A stretch of 12,215 nucleotides of DNA. Origin: REEB95 sp050729555 (lineage in GTDB: Bacteria > Pseudomonadota > Alphaproteobacteria > ATCC43930 > CGMCC-115725). Location of the stretch: NCBI GenBank assembly GCA_050729555.1, contig JBOHLR010000070.1, positions 1 through 12,215 on the forward strand, given 5' to 3'. Both the position numbers and the translations under genes were made by a program. This document shows positions 1 to 6,710 of the stretch, piece after piece. Each line of letters begins with the position of its first letter. Position 1 is the stretch's first letter. The notes under the pieces are model-generated. The model made no database searches. It had not been told where the DNA came from and saw only the letters and a list, made by a program, of their open reading frames with translations.

Positions 1-105
1 GCAGCGATGTCCGACGACGCGCTCGACGTTATGAGCGCCGATTCGTTTCCGGCGAGCGACCCGCCGAGTTTCGCGGCCATGCGCCCCGGGCGGCGTAACA
101 CCTGA
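1..105 (+). CDS. C-terminal part of a small conserved protein (SFPASDPPS motif)
   Basis: The frame is open from base 1 to a TGA at 103-105 and gives about 35 residues. They include the motif DSFPASDPPS, which recurs near the C-terminus of many short, acidic, uncharacterised alphaproteobacterial proteins. An in-frame ATG at base 7 (reading MSDDALDV) could be a start. The family is usually longer than this, so the gene more likely begins before the window. No function is known. It converges on the minus-strand gene ending at 122, leaving 16 bases with no visible terminator hairpin. The motif is seen; family membership is from memory of similar proteins. Confidence 0.6.
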   Translation, partial: AAMSDDALDVMSADSFPASDPPSFAAMRPGRRNT

Positions 106-121
106 ACGCGATGCGTCCCGG

Positions 122-997
122 CTATTCTGCGGCCAGCGTCACGACCGCATTCTCGTAGGCGGCGTTGCCGGTGCCGTCGGGGAAAATGCCGCGCTCGGCG
201 ATCCAACGCTGCGATTCCTCGAACACTTCCTTCGTGTAAGGCTCGAAAACGATGCGCTCGCCGGGTCCCCAACGACGCGTGTCCATCAGTCCGTGGAAAC
301 GCTTGGGGAACTCCTTCTGGTAATAGTGCGTATAAAGCTCGGGCCGCAGGTCGATGTCGCGCTGGGCGCGGCGCAGCGCCCTGAAGTACTTGCGCACGTC
401 CTCGGATTGCGGATTGCCGTTGATCATCGACGCCATCATGAAGGTGGCGTCGATCACCTTTCGGAATCCCAGCTGCTCGAGGAAATAGTAAGGTCCGCTG
501 AACACGGTGACTGCCGGCACCTTGCGGTCGAACAGAAGCTCCATGCGGCTGAACAGCAGGCCGTCAGAAAAGCTGAGTTTGATGTCGCCCAATGGCATGT
601 ATTGCTCGAGCGCCTGGATCGTCGCGTAATGGCTGCCGGACTGGTAGCCGACCGAAATCGGCACCCCTTTGAGATCGGCCGGTGCCATGATCGGCGATTC
701 CGGCGGCACGAAAACGCCGGCCGGCGAAACCGAATAGACGTCGGCATAGAGTTTGGCATGTCCTTTGGCGGCGGCGACGTTGACGGTCCAATGGCAGGCG
801 CCGCTGATGTCGCAGGTCCGGCCTTGCTCGATCGACTGGAAGGCGCCGACTTTGTTGCCGAGTTGATGGCCTTGCCCGGTGCTCGAATCCATGGTCTCGC
901 GGAACTCGTATTCGAGCCCCTCGTCGCGGAAATAACCTTTCTCTTCGGCGACCCATTCTTGCAGCCGGAAATGGGGGGCGATGACGAACATGCTCAT
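122..997 (-). CDS. NMT1/THI5-like periplasmic-binding-fold protein without signal peptide
   Basis: 291 residues with the look of a type-2 periplasmic-binding fold of the NMT1/THI5 (ABC substrate-binding) class. The N-terminus reads MFVIAPHFRLQEWVAEEKGYF, followed by 'DEGLEYEF'; the 'A-E-x-GYF-x-x-x-GL' pattern is the family hallmark. A further family-like stretch, 'DLKGVPISVGYQSGSHY', lies near residues 110-126. No N-terminal hydrophobic signal is present, so the protein appears cytoplasmic or its export is unexplained. The frame stays open upstream to 1081, but the ATG at 997 is chosen because GGAGGA sits 4 bases before it and because the upstream residues (rich in P, T and R) are not family-like. 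It lies 25 bases downstream of the GntR-type gene and is probably co-transcribed with it. Ligand or substrate unknown. Related soluble folds include enzymes such as 4,5-dihydroxyphthalate decarboxylase, so an enzymatic role is possible. Confidence 0.8.
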   Translation of the reverse strand: MSMFVIAPHFRLQEWVAEEKGYFRDEGLEYEFRETMDSSTGQGHQLGNKVGAFQSIEQGRTCDISGACHWTVNVAAAKGHAKLYADVYSVSPAGVFVPPESPIMAPADLKGVPISVGYQSGSHYATIQALEQYMPLGDIKLSFSDGLLFSRMELLFDRKVPAVTVFSGPYYFLEQLGFRKVIDATFMMASMINGNPQSEDVRKYFRALRRAQRDIDLRPELYTHYYQKEFPKRFHGLMDTRRWGPGERIVFEPYTKEVFEESQRWIAERGIFPDGTGNAAYENAVVTLAAE

Positions 998-1001
998 GAT
1001 T

Positions 1002-1007
1002 TCCTCC
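1002..1007 (-). promoter_or_regulatory. Ribosome binding site fixing the start of the NMT1-like gene
   Basis: On the minus strand GGAGGA ends 4 bases before the ATG at 997. It is the only good Shine-Dalgarno near the possible starts of this frame, so it decides in favour of 997 over the earlier ATG at 1081. Confidence 0.7.
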
Positions 1008-1022
1008 GCTTTCGGATTCGAT

Positions 1023-1772
1023 TCAGCAAACCGCGCCGTGTTTGGTGGCATTGCGGCCGGACGGGTTGGTCCGTCGTGCACGGATCATCTTGACGTGTTC
1101 GTCCATCAGGCGGCGCGTGGCCGCCGCGTCGCGCGCTTCGATCAGCGCAACCAGCTGGCGATGGACGTCAAGGATGTGGAGCGCGACGGTTCGCGTCAGG
1201 GCCGGATTGCGTGTCGGCCACGACACGTGCTGCAGCGAGCGCAACTGTGCCGTCAGCACGCGGTTGTGCGAGGCTTCGGCGACGGCCAGGTGGAAATCGA
1301 GACAGGCGCGCGTAAAAGCCGGCACGTCGTCGATCTGTCCTTCGGCGACGGCGAGGAGGCGCTTCAAGCCGGCGAGTTCGGCCGCGGTGGCGTGTTCGGT
1401 AGCTAGCTCGGCCGCCAGCGTCTCGATCGCGCGCTGCGCGTCGAGAATTTCGGCGGGGCTGATGCCGGCGAGATCGAGCTGAACGGCAAGTGCTTCAGCG
1501 AACTGCCGCGGGTTGCCGTGCGCGATACGCACGCCGCCGCCGGCGCCGACCTTGATCTCGACGACGCCGAGCGCCGCCAACGTCCGTAGCGCGTCGCGCG
1601 CCGCCATCCGGCTGACCCGGGCGAGCTCCGCGATATCCTTCTCGGTGCCGAGGAAATCGCCGGGCTTGAGGCGCTTGTCGAAGACCGCTTCGCGCACTTC
1701 GGCGACCAATCGCGCCGACAGCGTGCCGCCTTCCGGACGTTCGCCAGTCTTGAATAGCACGTGCACCGACAT
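1023..1772 (-). CDS. GntR family transcriptional regulator, FadR/FCD subfamily
   Basis: 249 residues. Residues about 17-85 form the winged helix: 'LSARLVAEVREAVFDKRLKPGD', a recognition region 'EKDIAELARVSRMAARDALRTL', and the wing 'GVVEIKVGAGGGVRI'. Residues about 105-235 are an all-helical FCD ligand-binding domain. His161 (in DFHLAVAEASHN), His204 and His226 are placed like the metal-binding histidines of this fold. FCD regulators bind small carboxylic acids or similar effectors and usually repress the neighbouring operon. The ATG at 1772 is preceded by GGAGG with 7-8 bases spacing. The downstream NMT1-like gene follows after 25 bases, and an AT-rich palindrome with a TATAAT box lies about 40-65 bases upstream. 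The gene therefore probably regulates itself and its partner. Effector unknown. Confidence 0.9.
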   Translation of the reverse strand: MSVHVLFKTGERPEGGTLSARLVAEVREAVFDKRLKPGDFLGTEKDIAELARVSRMAARDALRTLAALGVVEIKVGAGGGVRIAHGNPRQFAEALAVQLDLAGISPAEILDAQRAIETLAAELATEHATAAELAGLKRLLAVAEGQIDDVPAFTRACLDFHLAVAEASHNRVLTAQLRSLQHVSWPTRNPALTRTVALHILDVHRQLVALIEARDAAATRRLMDEHVKMIRARRTNPSGRNATKHGAVC

Positions 1773-1812
1773 CGCCGGCCTCCGTTCTAGGCCTCGATCC
1801 TAGCCCGCAGGG

Positions 1813-1837
1813 TAAATATGTTAAAATATTATATTTA
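1813..1837. promoter_or_regulatory. AT-rich palindrome (candidate operator) overlapping a TATAAT box
   Basis: TAAATAT at 1813-1819 and ATATTTA at 1831-1837 are perfect inverted 7-base arms around an 11-base spacer, in a conspicuously AT-rich island of GC-rich DNA. On the minus strand the site contains a perfect TATAAT (1828-1833), about 55 bases before the GntR start. The matching -35 region is poor. TAAAAT (1822-1827) is a possible -10 in the other direction. The position suits an autoregulatory operator of the GntR protein, but this is inference. The symmetry is seen directly. Confidence 0.5.
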
Positions 1838-1927
1838 GGTCAGTGTCTGCGATATTGTTGTCCGCTGGTTGCATTTCCGCTGGCCGGCCAGCGTTTTATG
1901 ATCGGCGCCGCAAACAGGAATCATCCC

Positions 1928-2167
1928 ATGACCAAGCTCGGCATCGCCGTCGCCGCCATTCTCGCGCTTTCGACCGTTTCCGTGGCGGTGTGGGCGTGGA
2001 TCTCGATGGGCGCCACGGAAATATCAACGTCCGGCTATATCGCGCTGATCCTGGGCGGTTTAGCGACGCTCGGCCTCGCCGGCGTCTTGTTGGCCTTGTT
2101 GTTCTACTCGCATGCCAAGGGCTACGACGACGCGGCCGGCGGTCGGCGCGACGATGACCAGCATTGA
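1928..2167 (+). CDS. Small two-helix membrane protein
   Basis: 79 residues. Two strongly hydrophobic segments are visible: about residues 4-24 (LGIAVAAILALSTVSVAVWAW) and 33-58 (YIALILGGLATLGLAGVLLALLFY). A short hydrophilic tail ends in DDDQH. The frame is also open from an ATG at 1898, but the ATG at 1928 is preferred because AGGA lies 8-9 bases before it and the membrane segment begins at once. It lies 74 bases before the binding-protein gene on the same strand. It may be co-transcribed with the importer, but the gap is larger than the others in that operon. No family recognised; it resembles many small hypothetical inner-membrane proteins of alphaproteobacteria. Confidence 0.65.
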   Translation: MTKLGIAVAAILALSTVSVAVWAWISMGATEISTSGYIALILGGLATLGLAGVLLALLFYSHAKGYDDAAGGRRDDDQH

Positions 2168-2241
2168 TCACCGGATCGGCGACCTAACCGCGCGCTATCG
2201 CCGCGTCCTAGCTTGGGCTAAGAAGTCGCCGCGAGGTGGGG

Positions 2242-3237
2242 ATGAAGAAAGCCGGATTGTGGTTGGTGCTGGTGTTGGCGGCTTTGGTCGCGAGCCGGCC
2301 GGCGTGCGCGCTCGATCATGTGATCTTCGGCACCGACTGGCGCGCCGAAGCGGAGCATGGCGGCTATTACGCGGCGATCGCCGAAGGCATCTATGCCCGC
2401 CATGGAATCGAGGTCGAGCTACGGCAAGGCGGCCCGCAGATCAACCAGACGCAACTGCTCGCTGCCGGCTGGCTCGATTTCGCCATTGTCTCGAACAGCT
2501 TCCTGCCGCTCAACGTCCGCCAGCAGAACATTCCGCTGGTCGCGGTCGCGGCGCTCTTCCAGAAGGATCCGGCCGTGCTGATCGCGCATCGCGCCGCCGG
2601 CTTCAAGGATCTCGCCAGCCTCAAAGGCAAGCCGATCATGATCGGCGGCGATACGCGCGTCGGCTGGTGGTTGTTCCTCAAGGCGCGCTTCGGCTACACC
2701 GACGCACAAATCCGGCCCTATACTTTCAACCTGGCGCCGTTCCTCACCAATCCGCGCGCGATCCAGCAAGGCTATCTGACCAGCGAGCCGTTTCTCATTC
2801 AACAAGCCGGCGGCGATCCGCAGGTTTTTCTGCTCGCTGATTCCGGTTATGCGAGTTACGGCTCGCTGATCGAGACGTCGGCCAAGCTGGTGCATGACAA
2901 TCCCGGTTTGGTGCAGCGTTTTGTCGACGCGTCGATCGAGGGCTGGTACGCGTATTTCAGGCGCGATCCGGCGGCCGCCAATGCGCTGATCAAAAAGGAC
3001 AATCCCGAACAAACCGACGCGCTGCTGGCCTATGCGCGGTTGACCATGGCCAGCCACGGTATTGTCGACAGCGGCGACGCCAAGACGCTCGGCGTTGGCG
3101 CGATGACCGATGCGCGCTGGCACGCGTTCTTTGAGCAGATGGCGAAACAAGGGCTTTATTCGGCCGATATGAACTATCACCAAGCCTATACATTGCGTTT
3201 CGTCGATCATCGCCTCGGCCTCAAGACGCAACCCTAG
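2242..3237 (+). CDS. ABC transporter substrate-binding protein, NMT1/THI5 family
   Basis: 331 residues. The N-terminus is a classical Sec signal: MKK, a hydrophobic core at residues 4-17, then R-P-ACA, with likely cleavage after Ala23. No lipobox precedes Cys22. The mature protein begins with the family pattern 'TDWRAEAEHGGYYAAIAEG' and 'YARHGIEVELRQGGP', typical of binding proteins for pyrimidine precursors, sulfonates, nitrate and related ligands. The HGGYY and GGP motifs lie closest to the thiamine-precursor (ThiY-like) branch, but no TPP riboswitch is present upstream, so the ligand is not assigned. The ATG at 2242 is preferred over a GTG two codons earlier because GAGG lies 5 bases before it. 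The ATPase gene follows after 11 bases and the permease after that. Its periplasmic role is to capture the ligand and deliver it to the permease. Confidence 0.88.
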   Translation: MKKAGLWLVLVLAALVASRPACALDHVIFGTDWRAEAEHGGYYAAIAEGIYARHGIEVELRQGGPQINQTQLLAAGWLDFAIVSNSFLPLNVRQQNIPLVAVAALFQKDPAVLIAHRAAGFKDLASLKGKPIMIGGDTRVGWWLFLKARFGYTDAQIRPYTFNLAPFLTNPRAIQQGYLTSEPFLIQQAGGDPQVFLLADSGYASYGSLIETSAKLVHDNPGLVQRFVDASIEGWYAYFRRDPAAANALIKKDNPEQTDALLAYARLTMASHGIVDSGDAKTLGVGAMTDARWHAFFEQMAKQGLYSADMNYHQAYTLRFVDHRLGLKTQP

Positions 3238-3248
3238 GCGGACGCAGC

Positions 3249-3995
3249 GTGGCCGAGACCCTGCTTGCCGCTGCCGCGCTGGCAAAATCGTTTCGCAACG
3301 GCGTCGCCGCCCTCGCCGGTGTTGATCTGGCGGTGGCGCCTGGCGAATTCGTCGGCGTGCTTGGTCCGTCCGGCTGCGGCAAAAGCACGTTGCTGCGTAT
3401 TTTTGCTGACCTGATCGAGCCGAGCGGCGGGCGTATCGAGCGCGCCGCTGGTCTCGTTGGCCGGATCGGGTTCGTCTTCCAAGAGCCGACGCTGATGCCG
3501 TGGGCGACGGTCGCGGACAACGTCTATCTACCGTTGCGCCTCGCCGGCGTGACACGCACGGCAGCATCGCCGCGCATCACGGCGATGCTGGCGTCGTTGG
3601 GACTTGGCGAATTCGCGGCTGCCTATCCGCGTCAACTCTCGGGTGGTATGCGCATGCGCGTTTCGATCGCTCGCGCTCTGGTGACCGAGCCGGAGCTGCT
3701 GTTGCTCGATGAGCCGTTTGCCGCGCTCGACGAGATCACCCGCTTCAAGCTCAATGAGGATTTGCGCGCCTTGTGGCGGCAACTGCGCTGCACGATCATT
3801 TTCGTCACCCACAGCGTTTTCGAATCCGTGTTCCTGACGAACCGCATTCTCGTCATGACCAAGCGCCCGGGTCGCATCGCCGCCGATCTCGCGGTCGATT
3901 TGCCCGAGACGCGCGACAACGCTCTGCGGCTGACCGAGCGCTATGCCGACAACTGCCGCGCGGTGTCGCGCCATCTGGCGCAGGCGATGACATGA
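3249..3995 (+). CDS. ABC importer ATP-binding subunit (SsuB/TauB/ThiZ type)
   Basis: 248 residues with every ATPase landmark. Walker A GPSGCGKST is at 39-47, the Q-loop glutamine is Gln78 (FVFQEP), and the signature LSGGM is at 130-134. Walker B with catalytic Glu reads LLLLDEPFAALDE at 150-162, and the H-loop is His188 (VTHS). The PTLMPW stretch after the Q-loop is typical of the nitrate/sulfonate/taurine/pyrimidine-precursor importers. Translation starts at GTG 3249, 11 bases after the binding-protein stop. No ATG start is available and the family N-terminus fits. It couples ATP hydrolysis to ligand import at the inner membrane. The stop overlaps the permease start as ATGA, pointing to coupled translation. 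Confidence 0.93.
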   Translation: MAETLLAAAALAKSFRNGVAALAGVDLAVAPGEFVGVLGPSGCGKSTLLRIFADLIEPSGGRIERAAGLVGRIGFVFQEPTLMPWATVADNVYLPLRLAGVTRTAASPRITAMLASLGLGEFAAAYPRQLSGGMRMRVSIARALVTEPELLLLDEPFAALDEITRFKLNEDLRALWRQLRCTIIFVTHSVFESVFLTNRILVMTKRPGRIAADLAVDLPETRDNALRLTERYADNCRAVSRHLAQAMT

Positions 3996-4783
3996 ACGGC
4001 GCATCTCGGTTCTGGCGGATTGCGGCGCCTGTACTCGTCGGCGCGGCGGTCCTTCTCGGGTGGCAAGCGGCGGTGTGGTTCACCGGCGTGCCGGCCTATG
4101 TCCTGCCGGGCCCGTGGCTCATCGCCAAGACGCTGTTGCACGACGGGCCAGGCCTGCTCGGTGCCTTGCTCGTCACCTTGCGCATCACTTTCGCGGCGCT
4201 GGCGCTCGCGATCGTGGTCGGCGGCGCGTTGGCGATCTTGTTTTCGCTGTCGCGTCTGTTCGAAGTGAGCTTGTTTCCCTACGCGGTGATTTTCCAGGTG
4301 ACGCCGGTCGTCGCAATTGCGCCGCTGATCATCATCTGGGTCAACGATGTGTTCGCCGCGCTGCTGGTCTGCGCCACTATCGTGGCATTCTTTCCGATCG
4401 TCGCCAACACGACGCTCGGCCTCAACAGCGCGGATCGCAATTTGCACGATCTGTTCCGCCTCTATGGTGCCTCGCGTTGGCAGACCCTCCGTCTGCTGCG
4501 ATTGCCGTCGGCGTTGCCGCTGTTCCTGGCGGGCGTGCGTATCAGCGGCGGTTTGGCGCTTATCGGTGCGGTCGTGGCCGAGTTCGTCGCTGGCACCGGC
4601 GGCGCCGAGACCGGTTTGGCGTCGCGGATCATCGAGGCGGGCTATCGCCTCGAGATCCCGCGCATGTTCGCGGCGCTGCTTCTGTTGTCGCTGACCGGCA
4701 TCGCGATCTTCCTCGCGCTGTCGTGGCTGTCGCGCCTGTTGCTGCGCCATTGGCACGAAAGCGCGCTCGAACCCTCGGACTAA
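3992..4783 (+). CDS. ABC importer permease (SsuC/TauC/ThiX type, BPD_transp_1)
   Basis: 263 residues with about six hydrophobic segments, at roughly 11-30, 57-85, 97-118, 121-141, 178-198 and 224-248. The cytoplasmic coupling (EAA-like) loop lies near 155-182, reading 'FRLYGASRWQTLRLLRLPSA' and then 'PLFLAGVRIS'. This docks on the ATPase in the family. The ATG overlaps the ATPase TGA by four bases (ATGA). Together with the two preceding genes it completes a one-permease (homodimer) importer. The stop codon region overlaps the convergent MaoC gene by 4 bases, so no room remains for a terminator between the two. Confidence 0.92.
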   Translation: MNGASRFWRIAAPVLVGAAVLLGWQAAVWFTGVPAYVLPGPWLIAKTLLHDGPGLLGALLVTLRITFAALALAIVVGGALAILFSLSRLFEVSLFPYAVIFQVTPVVAIAPLIIIWVNDVFAALLVCATIVAFFPIVANTTLGLNSADRNLHDLFRLYGASRWQTLRLLRLPSALPLFLAGVRISGGLALIGAVVAEFVAGTGGAETGLASRIIEAGYRLEIPRMFAALLLLSLTGIAIFLALSWLSRLLLRHWHESALEPSD

Positions 4784-5235
4784 TTCGGCACGAGCACCGC
4801 GACCAGTTCGGCGATGCAGGCCAGCCGTTCGACGTCGTCGATCGCGAACCGCACTTCCGTCGTGACCCGCGCGCCTTTCGGCGTCTGGTCGACGCTCAGC
4901 AGCTTCAGCGTCATGCGCACCCGCGCGCCGCTTTTCACCGGCTCGGTGAATCGGACCTTGTTGAGACCGTAATTGATGCGAAGGCGGATGTTGTCGACCT
5001 TATAGATTTGATCCATCAGTCGCGGCGCCAGCGCCAGCGTGAGATAACCGTGCGCCACCGTCGTGCCGAAGGGCGAACTCTTGGCGCGCTCGCGGTCGAC
5101 GTGGATCCATTGGTAATCGCCAGTCGCCTCGGCGAACTTGTCGATGGCGTCCTGCGTCACAGTGATCCAGTCGCTGGTGCCGAGCGTCTCGCCGGAAACG
5201 GCGGCGAGTGCGTCGAGCGAAACGAAATGGCGCAC
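4780..5235 (-). CDS. MaoC-like hotdog-fold hydratase/dehydratase
   Basis: 151 residues, the normal length for a single-hotdog MaoC protein. The hydratase motif lies at residues 36-51: ATGDYQWIHVDRERA, with Asp40 and His45 as the expected catalytic pair. It is followed by SPFGTTVAHGYLTL, which is also typical. The family hydrates trans-2-enoyl-CoA or related thioesters; this subfamily (GDxQWIH, related to NodN-like proteins) is mostly of unknown substrate. The start is GTG at 5235 with GAGGGGGG about 7 bases before it. It converges on the permease gene, overlapping it by four bases, and is divergent from metZ. No functional tie to either neighbour is evident. Confidence 0.9.
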   Translation of the reverse strand: MRHFVSLDALAAVSGETLGTSDWITVTQDAIDKFAEATGDYQWIHVDRERAKSSPFGTTVAHGYLTLALAPRLMDQIYKVDNIRLRINYGLNKVRFTEPVKSGARVRMTLKLLSVDQTPKGARVTTEVRFAIDDVERLACIAELVAVLVPN

Positions 5236-5266
5236 GCGATGTCCCCCCTCGCGGCCAGCATCTCAC

Positions 5267-5296
5267 TTGACGAGCGGAGTCGGGAAGGGGTAGGCA
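5267..5296 (+). promoter_or_regulatory. Weak candidate promoter of metZ
   Basis: TTGACG at 5267-5272 matches a sigma-70 -35 box at 5 of 6 positions. TAGGCA, 18 bases later (5291-5296), is a poor -10. A start of transcription at about 5303 would put the riboswitch right at the 5' end of the transcript, which is the main reason for listing it. Confidence 0.3.
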
Positions 5297-5307
5297 TAGA
5301 TTCGTGA

Positions 5308-5366
5308 TCGTGGTGATTTGAGCCGACCGGCTTGCGGCCACGTAAAAAATCCCGCTAAAAGGTCGG
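5308..5366 (+). promoter_or_regulatory. SAM-II riboswitch (metA motif) controlling metZ
   Basis: The stretch carries the conserved SAM-II pattern: CGTGGTGATTTGAGCC, then CTTGCGGCCACG, then GCTAAAA. Stem P1 pairs CGTGG (5309-5313) with CCACG (5338-5342). The pseudoknot stem pairs CCGACC (5323-5328) with GGTCGG (5361-5366). GATTT (5315-5319) and AAATC (5347-5351) are also complementary, as expected for the loop contacts. SAM-II binds S-adenosylmethionine and is established in alphaproteobacteria upstream of met genes. It lies about 90 bases before metZ and is followed at once by an intrinsic terminator, so SAM probably causes premature termination. Confidence 0.9.
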
Positions 5367-5376
5367 AGGCTCGTCG

Positions 5377-5410
5377 AAGCCCTGACCCGTTGCGGGACAG
5401 GGCTTTTTTA
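5377..5410 (+). terminator. Intrinsic terminator in the metZ leader (riboswitch expression platform)
   Basis: AAGCCCTG (5377-5384) pairs perfectly with CAGGGCTT (5398-5405). Inside it CCCG (5386-5389) pairs with CGGG (5393-5396) around a three-base loop. The last two T of the right arm run on as a T-tract (5404-5409). It lies 10 bases after the SAM-II pseudoknot strand. GGCT at 5368-5371, or GGCTT at 5329-5333 inside the riboswitch, can pair with the left arm and could act as antiterminator; that part is inference. Confidence 0.88.
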
Positions 5411-5456
5411 TTGGCCCGGTTTTACGCGCCGTGCCGATGATTGATGGAGAAGAACG

Positions 5457-6656
5457 ATGCCTTTGACGCCGCCGCCGCCGCCCGCTTCCTGGCGCCCGCG
5501 CACGGTTGCCACCCGCGGCGGCCTGCAACGCAGCCAATTCCACGAGACCGACGAAGCGATCTTCATGACGTCCGGCTTCGTCTATGGTTCGGCCGAGGAG
5601 GCCGAGGCGGCCTTCGCCAACGACGGCCAGCGCTTCGTCTATAGCCGTTATGCGAACCCGACCGTGTCGATGTTCGAAGAGCGGCTGCGGCTGATCGAAG
5701 GCGCCGACATGTGCCGCGCCACCGGCAGCGGCATGGCGGCGGTGTTCGCCGCGTTCGCCTGTTTCCTCAAGGCCGGCGATCGCGTCGTCGCTTCGCGCGC
5801 GTTGTTCGGCTCGTGTCTCAACATCCTGACGCAAATTCTCCCGCGGTTCGGCGTGACGACCGAGCTGGTCGATGGTCGCGATCGCGCGGCGTGGGAGAAG
5901 GCGCTGGCCAAGGGCGCGCGCGCCGTGTTCGTCGAAAGTCCGTCCAATCCGGGGCTCGAGATCATCGATCTCAAGGCGGTCGCCGATCTCGCGCACGCCA
6001 AAGGCGCGCTACTGGTCGTCGACAATGTCTTTGCCTCGCCGCTGCTGCAAAAGCCGCTCGCATTCGGCGCCGACATCGTCGTCTATTCGGCGACCAAGCA
6101 TATCGACGGGCAGGGCAGGAGTCTCGGCGGCGCGGTGCTCGGGCCGAAGAAATTCTTCGACGATCATCTGCTGAACTTTCTGCGCCACACCGGCCCGTCG
6201 CTGTCGCCGTTCAACGCCTGGCTGTTGGTCAAAGGGCTCGAGACGATGGAGATGCGCGTCCGCCGCCAGTGCGAGGTCGCGCTGGCCGTCGCGCGGTTCC
6301 TGGAGAAGCATCCGAATGTCAAGCGCACGCTTTATCCGGGTCTCGCGTCGCATCCGCAGCATGCGCTCGCCGCCAAGCAGATGACCGGCTTCGGCAGCGT
6401 CGTCTGCTTCGAGGCCGGCACGTCGAAGGAGTCGGCGTTCCGCGTGATGAACGCGCTCAAGCTCGTCGACATCTCCAACAATCTCGGCGACACCAAGAGC
6501 CTGAGCACCCATCCGGCGACGACGACGCATCGCCGCCTGTCGCCGGAGGAACGTGCCACCCTCGGCATCTCCGATGCCTTCATCCGCATCTCGGCCGGCA
6601 TCGAGGACGAAGCCGACCTGATCGACGATCTCGATCAGGCGTTGAAGCAGCTCTGA
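5457..6656 (+). CDS. metZ: O-succinylhomoserine sulfhydrylase, methionine biosynthesis
   Basis: 399 residues, the usual length for this Cys/Met-metabolism PLP enzyme. Landmarks are TRGGLQRSQFHETDEAIFMTS near the N-terminus, YSRYANPTV (62-70), and the cofactor-contact region RATGSGMAA (87-95). Further on come SPSNPGLE (161-168), VVDNVFASP (187-195), and the PLP lysine Lys214 in SATKHIDGQG. The C-terminus has the family's SLSTHPATTTHRRL and RISAGIED. MetZ makes homocysteine directly from O-succinylhomoserine and sulfide. The ATG at 5457 is preceded by GGAGA at 6-7 bases. A SAM-II riboswitch with terminator controls it. A sibling such as cystathionine gamma-synthase is less likely given the riboswitch and the HETDEAIF/HIDGQGRS signatures. 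Confidence 0.93.
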   Translation: MPLTPPPPPASWRPRTVATRGGLQRSQFHETDEAIFMTSGFVYGSAEEAEAAFANDGQRFVYSRYANPTVSMFEERLRLIEGADMCRATGSGMAAVFAAFACFLKAGDRVVASRALFGSCLNILTQILPRFGVTTELVDGRDRAAWEKALAKGARAVFVESPSNPGLEIIDLKAVADLAHAKGALLVVDNVFASPLLQKPLAFGADIVVYSATKHIDGQGRSLGGAVLGPKKFFDDHLLNFLRHTGPSLSPFNAWLLVKGLETMEMRVRRQCEVALAVARFLEKHPNVKRTLYPGLASHPQHALAAKQMTGFGSVVCFEAGTSKESAFRVMNALKLVDISNNLGDTKSLSTHPATTTHRRLSPEERATLGISDAFIRISAGIEDEADLIDDLDQALKQL

Positions 6657-6661
6657 TCGCC

Positions 6662-6695
6662 GGCCGTACGCTAATGACGGTCAGACATTACGGCC
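6662..6695. terminator. Possible bidirectional terminator hairpin between convergent genes
   Basis: GGCCGT (6662-6667) pairs with ACGGCC (6690-6695), and AATG (6673-6676) with CATT (6686-6689), giving a bulged stem. There is no T-tract, so termination is only suggested by its place between the metZ stop and the stop of the convergent repressor gene. Confidence 0.3.
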
Positions 6696-6710
6696 GCTGG
6701 CGTCCGGGGC

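Noticed and set aside
2168..2241. TPP riboswitch in front of the NMT1-type importer
   Set aside because: The conserved CTGAGA and ACCTGATCTGGATAATGCC-like elements are absent; the gap is only 74 bases.
2419..3567. Long open frame on the minus strand
   Set aside because: Antisense to the binding protein and ATPase genes, Arg/Gln-rich, no recognisable domain.
4060..5307. Long open frame on the plus strand (415 codons)
   Set aside because: It lies across the permease in another frame and across the MaoC gene antisense. Arg/Ala-rich, low-quality composition typical of shadow frames in GC-rich DNA.
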